Shown here: positions 17,608 through 26,508 of the stretch, piece by piece
Layout of the letters: each line of letters opens with the position of its first letter
Numbering within the stretch: position 1 is the first letter of the stretch
Assembly: GCA_023439185.1 (NCBI GenBank)
Contig: JAEXOR010000056.1
Span: 1 to 64,000 of the forward strand
Source: Bacillota bacterium
Lineage (GTDB): Bacteria > Bacillota > Desulfotomaculia > Desulfotomaculales > Desulfallaceae
Reading direction: 5' to 3'
Length of the DNA stretch: 64,000 bases
Made by a program: the position numbers and the translations under genes
Notes under the pieces: generated by a model
The model's database searches: none
Seen by the model: the letters and a program-made list of their open reading frames with translations, nothing else
Told to the model about the DNA's origin: nothing

Positions 17608-18945
17608 TTAACCTTGTTGCAGTTCTTCTTTTATTTTATTTACCGCCTGTAAAATAGCTGGATCTTTTTCAATTTCCAAACCGATTTTTTCCTGGGCGTG
17701 CAGTACGGTAGTGTGGTCCCGGTCTCCAAATTCTTTGCCAATTACCGGTAAAGAGTTTTCCGTCAGCTCCCGGCACAGATACATGGCCACCTGGCGGGGA
17801 AAGGAAACGGAGCGGGTTCTTTTTTTTGATTTCATGTCTTCGTTTTTAACACCGAAGTATTCGGCTACTTTAACCTGGATCAAGGGAATGGTTATTTGCA
17901 CCGGTTTTTTGGCCGGCAGTATATCTTTGAGCACTTCGGCGGCGGTTTGCTTGTCCATTTCCTTATAGATAAAGGAGCTGTACGCGGATACCCGGATTAA
18001 GGCTCCTTCCAACTCCCGGATGTTGGAATTGATCCGGTCGGCGATAAAATTAATCACCTCGTCGGAGACATGTAAGTTTTCCACCTGGGCTTTCTTTTGT
18101 AAAATGGCAATCCTGGTTTCATAATCCGGCGGCTGGATGTCCGTAATTAATCCCCATTCAAAACGGGAACGCAGCCGATCCTCAAGGGTCGGTATCTCTT
18201 TGGGCGGACGGTCGCTGGAGATGATGATTTGCTTGTTGGCTTCGTATAAAGTGTTGAAAGTGTGGAAAAATTCTTCCTGGGTCCTCTCCTTACCGGCCAG
18301 GAACTGGATATCGTCTATTAACAGGATATCCATACCCCGATACTTATTCTTAAAATCCACAGTTTTCTCTTCCCGGATGGCGTTGATTAAATCGTTGGTG
18401 AATTTTTCTGAAGTAACATAAGCCACATGGCTGTTAATAAGTTTTTCTCTGATCATGTGACCAATGGCGTGCATCAGGTGAGTTTTACCCAATCCCACGC
18501 CACCGTAGATAAACAGCGGGTTATACGCTTTAGCCGGTGATTCCGCTACTGCCAGGCAGGCGGCATGGGCAAACCGGTTGCTGTTGCCCACCACAAAATT
18601 ATCAAATGTAAACCTCGGGTTCAGGGTACTGTCATTTAATTCGTCATCCCGGGCCGGTGATTTTTTTTGCTCATTTTCGGTATGCCGGTACTCATCGTGC
18701 AGAATAAACCGGACATCTGTTTCCAAGTGCATGATCTGGCTGATAATATCTTTAAACAAAGGTGCATAGTTGCTGTTTAGCCAATCCTTGGAAAAGTGGT
18801 CGGGCACACCGATGTAAAAAATATTGTTTTTAACGGCCACCGGTTGCATGGCTATAATCCAGGTTTCGTATGAATGGGTGTTAAGTGCGTTTTTTAATTG
18901 ATTGACTGTTTTGTCCCATATAGCCATGATGTTGACAGTAGTCAA
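17608..18945 (-). CDS. dnaA: Chromosomal replication initiator DnaA
   Basis: 445 residues. Domain I (1-80) is followed by a short linker. The AAA+ domain has Walker A GGVGLGKTHL and Walker B LLIDDIQFL. Domain IV carries the DNA-binding signature FGDRDHTTVLHA. The start is TTG 18945, nine bases after TAGGGGG; ATG 18927 in the same frame has no ribosome binding site. It is transcribed away from the origin, and DnaA boxes on both sides allow autoregulation. Confidence 0.97.
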   Translation of the reverse strand: MTTVNIMAIWDKTVNQLKNALNTHSYETWIIAMQPVAVKNNIFYIGVPDHFSKDWLNSNYAPLFKDIISQIMHLETDVRFILHDEYRHTENEQKKSPARDDELNDSTLNPRFTFDNFVVGNSNRFAHAACLAVAESPAKAYNPLFIYGGVGLGKTHLMHAIGHMIREKLINSHVAYVTSEKFTNDLINAIREEKTVDFKNKYRGMDILLIDDIQFLAGKERTQEEFFHTFNTLYEANKQIIISSDRPPKEIPTLEDRLRSRFEWGLITDIQPPDYETRIAILQKKAQVENLHVSDEVINFIADRINSNIRELEGALIRVSAYSSFIYKEMDKQTAAEVLKDILPAKKPVQITIPLIQVKVAEYFGVKNEDMKSKKRTRSVSFPRQVAMYLCRELTENSLPVIGKEFGDRDHTTVLHAQEKIGLEIEKDPAILQAVNKIKEELQQG

Positions 18946-18973
18946 TGATAGTGCCCCCTAAATTAACTAAAAA

Positions 18974-19002
18974 TTTAAATAGTTACTTTCCATTACTGTA
19001 AA
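18974..19002 (-). promoter_or_regulatory. Candidate dnaA promoter
   Basis: On the minus strand, TTTACA (complement of 18997-19002), 17 bases, then TTTAAA (complement of 18974-18979). A DnaA box cluster lies just upstream (19007-19041), a suitable place for autoregulation. Confidence 0.4.
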
Positions 19003-19156
19003 AAATATTTACACACAGTTTTATCCACAGCCTGTGTATAAATATTCTCTGCGGTGCTAAGCTAAATGATACCAAAATTTACTGATATGTTCAATAACTT
19101 GAACTTTACCGGATCTAAAAAAACACTGACCGGCGCGGCATAGCGGCAAAGAATAC

Positions 19157-19186
19157 TTGACTGTTATAAAACCCATACTATATAAT
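19157..19186 (+). promoter_or_regulatory. Promoter of rpmH-rnpA
   Basis: -35 TTGACT (19157-19162), 18-base spacer, perfect -10 TATAAT (19181-19186). It is 69 bases upstream of rpmH. Confidence 0.6.
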
Positions 19187-19254
19187 GGGTACGTACGTCT
19201 AGTATTTTCCAAATATATCATGGCAGCATTGTGACGCAATCAGGGGGTGCTTAT

Positions 19255-19389
19255 GTGAAAAGGACTTTTCAGCCTAAAAAAAGCAAAAGAAAAAAAGTGC
19301 ACGGGTTTTTAAAGAGAATGTCAACTAAAGCGGGACGCAATATTATTAAAAGCAGAAGGAATAAAGGAAGAAAGAGATTAAGTGCATGA
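19255..19389 (+). CDS. rpmH: 50S ribosomal protein L34
   Basis: 44 residues beginning with the near-invariant KRTFQPKKSKRKKVHGF and ending KGRKRLSA; highly basic. It is a structural protein of the large subunit. The start is GTG 19255, with AGGGGGTG upstream; the ATG two bases earlier runs straight into a stop. It is the first gene of the rpmH-rnpA-yidD-yidC-khpB series. Confidence 0.95.
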   Translation: MKRTFQPKKSKRKKVHGFLKRMSTKAGRNIIKSRRNKGRKRLSA

Positions 19390-19434
19390 GGCCGCTTCCC
19401 TGGAGTGGCCTTTTGTTAATTGTATTTTTCCGGC

Positions 19435-19788
19435 ATGAAAAAACAGTACCTGATTAAAAAAAACAAGGAATACAGAAAAATATACCAGCTAGGGCCTTCT
19501 GTGGCCGACCGGTACCTGGTTGTTTTTTGTTTGAAAAACAATTTTACTTATTGGCGGTTGGGTTTTTCCATCGGTAAGAAAATTGGTAAGGCGTTTCAGA
19601 GAAATAAAATTAAAAGACGCCTGAAGGAAATATGCCGGGAAAACAGCCAGTGGTTTAAAAGCGGTCATGACTATATTTTCATCGCCCGCAAAGGAATTGA
19701 GAACCAACCTTTTTTGAAAATGAAGCAGAGTGTGGAAAATCTAACGTACAGAATAAATAAAAAATCAGCAAGGAAAATTAACGGATGA
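19435..19788 (+). CDS. rnpA: Ribonuclease P protein component
   Basis: 117 residues from ATG 19435. The protein helps the RNase P RNA trim tRNA 5' ends. It carries the family signature RNKIKRRLKE after GFSIGKKIGKA. An in-frame TTG at 19420 would add five residues; neither start has a strong ribosome binding site, which fits translational coupling to rpmH 45 bases upstream. The stop overlaps the yidD start. Confidence 0.93.
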   Translation: MKKQYLIKKNKEYRKIYQLGPSVADRYLVVFCLKNNFTYWRLGFSIGKKIGKAFQRNKIKRRLKEICRENSQWFKSGHDYIFIARKGIENQPFLKMKQSVENLTYRINKKSARKING

Positions 19789-19991
19789 AGAGTTTGCTTA
19801 TCGGGTTAATCCGGCTATACCAGGTCTTTTTATCTCCGCTTAAAGGACCTACTTGCAGGTTTTATCCAACTTGTTCCGATTACGCGGTTCAGGCGTTGAA
19901 CAAGTACGGAGTATGTAAGGGGACGGTTAAGGCGATCATCAGAGTTATGAAATGTCACCCCTTTCACCCCGGCGGGTATGACCCGGTTTAG
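19785..19991 (+). CDS. yidD: Membrane protein insertion efficiency factor YidD
   Basis: 68 residues with the family core CRFYPTCSDYA and HPGGYDPV at the end. YidD is a small amphipathic protein at the inner membrane that helps YidC-dependent insertion. Its ATG overlaps the rnpA stop by four bases (ATGA), so the two are translationally coupled. yidC follows after 40 bases. Confidence 0.93.
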   Translation: MKSLLIGLIRLYQVFLSPLKGPTCRFYPTCSDYAVQALNKYGVCKGTVKAIIRVMKCHPFHPGGYDPV

Positions 19992-20031
19992 TGATTTTTT
20001 TCATTTTTTGCACTAGGCAGGAGGCGATGGT

Positions 20032-20724
20032 TTGGGAGAATTGTGGGGTGCGCTGGTAGGCGGTATGGCCAGCCTGATAAACTGGTTTTATAACCTGACG
20101 GTGTCTGTCGGCATACCTAACTATGGTATTGCCATAATTTTGTTGACGGTGTTGATTAAGCTTCTTTTATATCCGCTTACCCAGAAGCAAATGGTTTCAA
20201 TGAGAAGAATGACCGAAATACAGCCCAAGGTTAAAGAGATTCAGAACAAGTATAAGAATAAAGACCCCAAAAAGATGCAGGAAAAAATTATGGAGGTCTA
20301 CCGGGAGAACAACGTCAACCCGATGGCCGGATGTCTGCCCATTTTGGTTCAGATGCCGATTCTTATCGCTCTGTACAGGGCGTTATTTGATTTTGATTTT
20401 ATCAACCACGCCCATGCCACGTTTCTGTGGGTTGCTGATTTAAGTAAGGTATATCCGATCTCGTTTACTAATCCGGAAAATTTGCTGCTGCCCCTTTTGG
20501 CGGCCGCGACAACATTTTTACAGACCAGGCTTACCACATCCACCACTGACCAGACACAACGCATGATGCTATATATGATGCCTTTGTTTATCGGCTGGAT
20601 CTGTACAACCGTACCGGCTGGTTTGGCACTGTACTGGACGTCGTTTAACGTACTTGGATACGTACAGCAGTACTTTGTGAACAAACAGTTGGGACAGGCA
20701 AAGGAGGGTGCTCCTTCGAAGTGA
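20032..20724 (+). CDS. yidC: Membrane protein insertase YidC/Oxa1
   Basis: 230 residues with about five membrane segments. It inserts and folds membrane proteins, alone or with Sec. The short form lacks the large periplasmic domain of Gram-negative YidC, as is usual in Firmicutes; I see no lipobox. The conserved NPMAGCLPILVQMPI segment is present near residue 104. The start is TTG 20032, after GCAGGAGG. Its stop overlaps the khpB start by four bases. Confidence 0.93.
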   Translation: MGELWGALVGGMASLINWFYNLTVSVGIPNYGIAIILLTVLIKLLLYPLTQKQMVSMRRMTEIQPKVKEIQNKYKNKDPKKMQEKIMEVYRENNVNPMAGCLPILVQMPILIALYRALFDFDFINHAHATFLWVADLSKVYPISFTNPENLLLPLLAAATTFLQTRLTTSTTDQTQRMMLYMMPLFIGWICTTVPAGLALYWTSFNVLGYVQQYFVNKQLGQAKEGAPSK

Positions 20725-21356
20725 ACGGTGAATCTAATATCGTTGAATCGACCGGCAGAACAGTGGATGAGGCAATTGAGAGCGCCTTGAAGGATCTGAA
20801 ACTGGACCGGACGGAGGCTGAGGTAGAAATACTGGAAGAGCCCACCAGGGGTTTATTCGGTATTTTGGGCGGCAAACCGGCCCGGGTGCGGGTGAAAGTC
20901 AGGGTCACTGCCGCAGGGCGGGCCAAGGAAATGCTGAACAATGTAATGCGGGCCATGAATTTGGAAGTAGATATTGAAACCATTGAAAAAAACGAACGGG
21001 TAATCATCAATATCAGCGGTCCGGATCTGGGCATATTAATCGGGCGCCGGGGAGAAACACTGGATGCCCTGCAATATCTGGTGAACCTGTCGGCTAATAA
21101 AAACGCGGAAAAAAGAAAAAGGATTATTATTGATATTGAGGGTTACCGCAAGCGGCGGGAAGATACCCTGATGAAGCTGGCCTTTAAACTGGCCGACAAG
21201 GCCAGGCAAAGAGGGCGCAACGTTGTGCTGGAACCGATGAACTCCATGGAGAGAAGAATTATTCACACCGCGTTGCAGGAAAGAGACGATATCTATACTT
21301 TTAGCGAAGGTGAGGAGCCTTACCGCAAAATCATCATCTCTCCCAAAAGGGGCTAA
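20721..21356 (+). CDS. khpB: RNA-binding protein KhpB (Jag/SpoIIIJ-associated)
   Basis: 211 residues: Jag-N (1-55), KH domain (75-150, with GRRGETLDALQ) and R3H (155-211, with MNSMERRIIH). The family binds RNA with KhpA and influences cell division and sporulation. The start is GTG 20721, overlapping the yidC stop. A terminator follows at 21375, closing the rpmH operon. Confidence 0.92.
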   Translation: MNGESNIVESTGRTVDEAIESALKDLKLDRTEAEVEILEEPTRGLFGILGGKPARVRVKVRVTAAGRAKEMLNNVMRAMNLEVDIETIEKNERVIINISGPDLGILIGRRGETLDALQYLVNLSANKNAEKRKRIIIDIEGYRKRREDTLMKLAFKLADKARQRGRNVVLEPMNSMERRIIHTALQERDDIYTFSEGEEPYRKIIISPKRG

Positions 21357-21374
21357 AAACAACAGGCCTTCAAC

Positions 21375-21412
21375 AACCCGGCACGGATTTCCCGCCGCCG
21401 GGTTTGTTTGTT
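21375..21412 (+). terminator. Rho-independent terminator after khpB
   Basis: AACCCGGC (21375-21382) pairs perfectly with GCCGGGTT (21397-21404), followed by TGTTTGTTT. It ends the rpmH-to-khpB transcript. Confidence 0.6.
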
Positions 21413-21577
21413 TATGGCTCCCTCGGAACGCCGGGATACCCGAGCCGGCCGCGCATCTTCTTTTTAGTGCCGGGTGTTGCAAGTTGCGTGTTGCAAGTTG
21501 TTGGTATAATATATAATTCCATAAACCACCTTAATTAAGGTAAGCATATCATACATATTGAAACCGGAGGTCGACAG

Positions 21578-22966
21578 ATGTTCGACGATACCATTGCCGC
21601 CATTTCCACGCCTCTGGGGGAGGGTGGTATCGGCATAGTCAGGATCAGCGGTCCGAGGGCCGTGGCGATTGCGGAGGAAGTATTTGTTCCCGCTGCCGAC
21701 AGACTTTGGCAAAGGCAAAAATACAAGCTGATCTACGGTCATATCGTTGATCAAACAACAGGAAAAACAATTGATGAAGTGCTGCTGGGCAATATGCCGG
21801 GACCGCACTCTTACACCAGGGAAGACGTGGTGGAAATAAACTGTCATGGCGGTCCGGTGCCGTTGCGCAAAACCCTGGAACTGGTTTTAATGGCCGGCGC
21901 CAGGTTGGCTGAACCCGGGGAATTCAGTAAACGGGCATTTTTAAACGGGCGACTGGATCTGGCCCGGGCAGAAGCCGTAATTGACATTATCCGGGCCACC
22001 ACCGAGGATGCCCTGCAGTTGGCTGTAAGCCAGCTCTCCGGCCGTTTATCCCGGGAAATAGACGATATTTTAAATGAATTGCTGGCCATAGTTGTGCTGG
22101 TGGAAGCGGCTATTGATTTTCCCGAGGACGAGGTTGAGGATTACAGCCCGGCTAAAATTAAAGCACGACTGGAAAAAGTGACCGCCAGGGTGCGGGAATT
22201 GATTGATAGCGCCGAAACAGGCAAAGTATACCGGGAAGGAATTAAAACAGTAATTATAGGCAAACCCAACGTGGGAAAATCATCATTATTAAACGTACTG
22301 CTCAGGGAAAAAAGAGCTATCGTCACCGAAGTGCCGGGCACCACCAGGGATATCATCGAGGAAGTTCTTAATCTGGGGGGAGTGCCGGTGGTGCTGATAG
22401 ATACCGCCGGGATCAGGGAAACCGGCGACGAGGTGGAAAAAATAGGCGTGGCCAGGACCCTGGAAAGCATTCATCAGGCCGGCCTGATATTATTGGTGGT
22501 GGACGCCGTTACAGGATTGGACGCCGGGGACGGGGAAATAATGGCTCTGGTCAAAAACAAGCTTGGGATCCTGGTGATCAATAAAATTGACCTGGACGAT
22601 GGAGAAACAGTCCGGATTAAGGACGAATTGTCCCTTGCTTTACCGGACTGGCCGGTGGTGGAAATATCCGCCCTGTTGGAACAGGGGATTAAAGGGCTGG
22701 AGCAGACTGTGGTGGAACTGGTCACCGGGGGGCGGTCTTTGCCGCGGGAAGGCGCCATGGTAAGTAATATCCGGCATAAAAAGCAGTTGGTGACGGCAAC
22801 GCGGCATCTAAAGGAAGCCCGGGAGGCAATTGAAGCCGGACATACCCCGGAACTGGTTGCTGTTGATATACGCGCCGCCTGGGAAGCGGTGGGCGAAATT
22901 AACGGCCGGGTGGTTACCGAAGATATAGTGGACAAGATCTTTGCTGATTTTTGCATCGGGAAATAA
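21578..22966 (+). CDS. mnmE: tRNA uridine-5-carboxymethylaminomethyl GTPase MnmE
   Basis: 462 residues. With MnmG it modifies wobble U34 of several tRNAs. An N-terminal folate-binding domain (1-120) and a helical domain surround a G domain with G1 GKPNVGKSS, G3 DTAG and G4 NKID. The C-terminal catalytic CIGK is intact. ATG 21578 follows CGGAGG. mnmG follows 57 bases later. Confidence 0.96.
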   Translation: MFDDTIAAISTPLGEGGIGIVRISGPRAVAIAEEVFVPAADRLWQRQKYKLIYGHIVDQTTGKTIDEVLLGNMPGPHSYTREDVVEINCHGGPVPLRKTLELVLMAGARLAEPGEFSKRAFLNGRLDLARAEAVIDIIRATTEDALQLAVSQLSGRLSREIDDILNELLAIVVLVEAAIDFPEDEVEDYSPAKIKARLEKVTARVRELIDSAETGKVYREGIKTVIIGKPNVGKSSLLNVLLREKRAIVTEVPGTTRDIIEEVLNLGGVPVVLIDTAGIRETGDEVEKIGVARTLESIHQAGLILLVVDAVTGLDAGDGEIMALVKNKLGILVINKIDLDDGETVRIKDELSLALPDWPVVEISALLEQGIKGLEQTVVELVTGGRSLPREGAMVSNIRHKKQLVTATRHLKEAREAIEAGHTPELVAVDIRAAWEAVGEINGRVVTEDIVDKIFADFCIGK

Positions 22967-23023
22967 TTGTATCAGAGAGTGTGCGGACTTTTTGAACATC
23001 ACATTTAAGGTGAGGTTTTAAGA

Positions 23024-24922
23024 TTGGAATATTTAGCCGGCAATTACGACGTCATTGTGGTGGGAGCGGGCCATGCCGGCTGTGAGGCGGGTCTTGCGGC
23101 GTCCAGGCTGGGGATGAAAACGCTGCTCCTTACTATTAGTATGGAAAATATAGCCATGATGCCCTGCAACCCGGCAATGGGAGGTCCCGCCAAGGGCCAG
23201 TTAATCCGGGAAATTGACGCTCTGGGCGGGGAAATCGGCGTCAACACGGACCGGTCGGCAATCCAGATGCGCATGCTGAACACTGCCAAAGGGCCGGCGG
23301 TCCAGGCGCTGCGAGCCCAGGCGGATAAAAATTTATATCATGTGCATATGAAGTGGACCCTGGAAAATCAGCCCTTACTGGATGTAAAGCAGGTAATGGC
23401 CGAGCGGATCATTGTGGAATCCGGTAAGGTAAAAGGTGTGGTGGGGCGCACCGGAGCTTTTTTCTCCGCTCCGGCGGTTATAATCACTACCGGCACTTTT
23501 TTACGGGGCCGGATTGTGATTGGCGATCTGGCTTACCCAGGCGGACCCAACGGGCAATTTCCATCGGTGACCCTGGCCGAAAGTTTACAGGAACTGGGTT
23601 TTAACCTGGGGCGGTTTAAAACCGGCACCCCGGCCAGGGTGGACCGGCGCAGCATTGATTTCAGCCGTACCCTCATCCAGCCCGGCAATGAAGAAACGCT
23701 GAACTTCTCTTTTATCTCCGATATCCGCTTTCGGGAGCAAATTCCCTGCTGGCTTACCTATTCCAATGAGCAAACCCACGCGGTAATCAGGGAGAATTTA
23801 CACCGCTCCCCTTTATACAGCGGTTTTATCAAAGGCACCGGGCCCCGGTATTGCCCGTCCATCGAAGACAAGGTGGTCCGTTTCGCGGATAAACCGGCGC
23901 ACCAGGTATTTATTGAGCCCGAGGGAAGCAAAACCAATGAAATGTATGTCCAGGGTATGTCTACCAGCCTGCCCGAAGACGTACAGTTAAAAATGCTCAG
24001 AACCCTGCCTGGACTGGAAAAGGTTGAAATAGTCCGTCCCGGATACGCCATTGAATATGATTATGTGATCCCGGGGCAGCTTGGTTTGGATTTACAGACC
24101 AAATCGGTGGCCGGGCTTTTCACCGCCGGTCAGATTAACGGCACCTCCGGTTATGAGGAGGCGGCGGCCCAGGGCCTCATGGCGGGCATTAACGCCGTCC
24201 GATATTTAAAAGGCGAAGCGCCTTTCATTATTTCCCGTTCCGAGGGTTACATCGGGGTATTGATTGATGATTTGGTGACCAAGGGAGTCACCGAGCCGTA
24301 TCGCCTGCTGACCTCCCGGGCTGAATACCGGCTGCTATTAAGGCATGATAACGCGGATATGCGTTTAACAGAAAAAGGTTTTAGCCTGGGCCTGGTCACC
24401 CGGGAACGGTACCAAAGATTCGCGGACAAAAAAACAGCGGTACGGGAGGAAAGGAACCGTCTGGAAAGAACCAGCGTAGCGGTGTCGCAGGAATTAAAAA
24501 GAATCCTGGAGCAAAAAGGTTCTTCTCCGGTGCAGGACCGGGTTTCGCTGTACACTCTGCTTAAAAGGCCGGAAATTGAATACCGCGACCTGCTTGTCTT
24601 ACCGCTGGAACACCCGCCGGTGGAAGACGAAGTGGCCGAAGAAGTGGAAATTGAAATTAAGTATGAAGGATATATTAAAAAGCAGGACGTCCAGGTTAAG
24701 AAGTTTGAACGGATGGAGGGCATTAAGCTGGCGCCCGATCTCGATTACCGGCAGGTGCGGGGCCTGGCGGCGGAAGCGGTGCAAAAACTGAATCAGGTTA
24801 AACCGCTATCCATTGGGCAGGCCTCACGCATATCGGGGGTGAACCCCGCGGACATTTCGGTGTTGATGATCTACCTGGAACAGGAAAAAAGAAAATACAG
24901 AGAAGAAATAAATGGAAAATAA
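23024..24922 (+). CDS. mnmG: tRNA uridine-5-carboxymethylaminomethyl synthesis enzyme MnmG
   Basis: 632 residues, normal for the family. It is the FAD-dependent partner of MnmE. The N-terminal FAD site reads GAGHAGCEAG, and the CNPAMGGPAKG motif is present. The start is TTG 23024, after AAGGTGAGG. The last 11 bases overlap rsmG, so mnmE-mnmG-rsmG is an operon. Confidence 0.96.
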   Translation: MEYLAGNYDVIVVGAGHAGCEAGLAASRLGMKTLLLTISMENIAMMPCNPAMGGPAKGQLIREIDALGGEIGVNTDRSAIQMRMLNTAKGPAVQALRAQADKNLYHVHMKWTLENQPLLDVKQVMAERIIVESGKVKGVVGRTGAFFSAPAVIITTGTFLRGRIVIGDLAYPGGPNGQFPSVTLAESLQELGFNLGRFKTGTPARVDRRSIDFSRTLIQPGNEETLNFSFISDIRFREQIPCWLTYSNEQTHAVIRENLHRSPLYSGFIKGTGPRYCPSIEDKVVRFADKPAHQVFIEPEGSKTNEMYVQGMSTSLPEDVQLKMLRTLPGLEKVEIVRPGYAIEYDYVIPGQLGLDLQTKSVAGLFTAGQINGTSGYEEAAAQGLMAGINAVRYLKGEAPFIISRSEGYIGVLIDDLVTKGVTEPYRLLTSRAEYRLLLRHDNADMRLTEKGFSLGLVTRERYQRFADKKTAVREERNRLERTSVAVSQELKRILEQKGSSPVQDRVSLYTLLKRPEIEYRDLLVLPLEHPPVEDEVAEEVEIEIKYEGYIKKQDVQVKKFERMEGIKLAPDLDYRQVRGLAAEAVQKLNQVKPLSIGQASRISGVNPADISVLMIYLEQEKRKYREEINGK

Positions 24923-25625
24923 GTTTAGAGAAACACTGCAAAACTTATTGGCCGGCTCGGGTATAAACTGGGACAGGCATATTCTTCAGCAGTGCGGCCG
25001 GTACTATGCCTTACTGGTTGAGGAAAACACAAAATACAACCTGACCACCATTACCTTACCGGAGGAAGCGGCGGAAAAACATTTTTTGGACTCCCTTATG
25101 TTGCTGCCCGAGCTGGATGAATGTAAGGCATCCAGTGTGATTGACGTGGGCAGCGGCGCGGGTTTTCCCGGTTTGCCCATTAAAATATTCAGACCGGCAC
25201 TACATATGACGCTGCTGGATTCAGCGGGCAAAAAAACAGCCTTCATGGATAAAATTATTTATGAGCTGGGCTTAGGTGATGCACGGACCGTTAACGCCCG
25301 GGCCGAGGAGCATGCCGTCGCCCAACGGGAGAGTTATGACGCGGCATTGAGCAGGGCGGTGGCGGAACTCAGAGTGCTGGCGGAACTGACCCTGCCGCTG
25401 GTCAAGGTGGGCGGTAAGGTGATATTATCCAAGGGCCCGGGAGCGCGGGAAGAGATCAAGGCTGCGGCCAACGCGCTAAAGATATTGGGCGGCAAGGTGG
25501 AAACGGTAAGGGAACTCACCTTACCTGCCGGCGGCTACAGGACGGTGGTAAAAATAGAGAAAATATCCGCAACCCCCGCCAAGTATCCGCGCCGCCCGGG
25601 AATGCCAGGGAAGAAACCCCTTTAA
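24912..25625 (+). CDS. rsmG: 16S rRNA (guanine-N7)-methyltransferase RsmG
   Basis: 237 residues. It methylates G527 of 16S rRNA. The SAM-binding loop reads VDVGSGAGFPGLPIKI, and LSRAVAEL follows later. The ATG lies inside the end of mnmG. About 120 bases separate it from parA. Confidence 0.94.
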   Translation: MENKFRETLQNLLAGSGINWDRHILQQCGRYYALLVEENTKYNLTTITLPEEAAEKHFLDSLMLLPELDECKASSVIDVGSGAGFPGLPIKIFRPALHMTLLDSAGKKTAFMDKIIYELGLGDARTVNARAEEHAVAQRESYDAALSRAVAELRVLAELTLPLVKVGGKVILSKGPGAREEIKAAANALKILGGKVETVRELTLPAGGYRTVVKIEKISATPAKYPRRPGMPGKKPL

Positions 25626-25746
25626 AATACGCGGGAGCCATGAGCAGGTCGGGACAGGTTAACCACGCTCTGAGTGGAATCAATGCAGGAAGATGAATGG
25701 TAAATGTTGAATAAGCATGTAAAATGGCAGCCGAGGGGTGCATGAT

Positions 25747-26508
25747 GTGGGGAAAATTATATCTGTCGCCAATCAAAAGGGAGGGGTGGGTAAAACCACA
25801 ACGGCGGTTAATCTGTCCGCCTGGCTCTCCATACTTGGCTGCCGGGTGTTGCTGGTGGATATTGATCCCCAGGGCAACGCCACCAGTGGATTGGGCATTA
25901 ATAAAGACGAATTAGCCGGTTGTATATATGATTTGCTGCTTGGTGAATCGGAAACAAGTAAAGTTAAGATTGTCAATTTGATGGAAAAAATGGACCTTAT
26001 CCCAGCGTCAATTGAATTGGCCGGCGCGGAAATTGAAATGGTAGGACTGGAAAACAGGGAGCGTTTGCTGGAGCAGGTACTAAAGCCAGAAAAAGAGCTT
26101 TACGACTACATAATTATCGACTGCCCCCCCTCACTGGGTCTCTTAACCATCAACGCAATGACGGCATCGGATTCGGTAATTGTGCCTTTACAGTGCGAAT
26201 TCTACGCCCTGGAGGGATTGGGGCAACTGATCAATACCATTAAACTGGTTAAGCAAAACCTCCATAGGGAGCTTGAACTGGAAGGAGTGGTATTGACGAT
26301 GTTTGACGGGCGAACCAACCTTTCCATTCAAGTTGTGGACGAAGTAAAGAAATATTTCCGGGACAAGGTTTACCGGAGCATTATTCCCCGCAACGTAAGA
26401 CTCAGCGAGGCACCAAGCCACGGGAAACCGGTCATGATATACGACAAGCGGTCCCGTGGAGCGGAATTGTACCATGAATTGGCGCGCGAGGTGATGGGTA
26501 TTGAATAA
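25747..26508 (+). CDS. parA: Chromosome partitioning ATPase ParA (Soj)
   Basis: 253 residues from GTG 25747 (GAGGGG eight bases upstream), which gives the standard MGKIISVANQKGGVGKTT opening with the deviant Walker A; an in-frame GTG at 25738 would add three residues. Walker B-like IIIDCPPSLG follows. ParA moves ParB-bound origins and, as Soj, modulates DnaA. Its end overlaps parB by eight bases. Confidence 0.95.
   Translation: MGKIISVANQKGGVGKTTTAVNLSAWLSILGCRVLLVDIDPQGNATSGLGINKDELAGCIYDLLLGESETSKVKIVNLMEKMDLIPASIELAGAEIEMVGLENRERLLEQVLKPEKELYDYIIIDCPPSLGLLTINAMTASDSVIVPLQCEFYALEGLGQLINTIKLVKQNLHRELELEGVVLTMFDGRTNLSIQVVDEVKKYFRDKVYRSIIPRNVRLSEAPSHGKPVMIYDKRSRGAELYHELAREVMGIE

Larger units (their letters stand above)
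18946..19254. other. oriC, rpmH-dnaA part
   Basis: 309 bases with no gene. A perfect DnaA box TTATCCACA (19021-19029) faces TGTGTATAA (19033-19041, reverse of TTATACACA). ATTTACACA (19007-19015) is a one-mismatch box. A very AT-rich run (18957-19010) beside them is the natural candidate for the unwinding element. Transcription diverges here: dnaA leftwards, rpmH rightwards. Confidence 0.8.
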
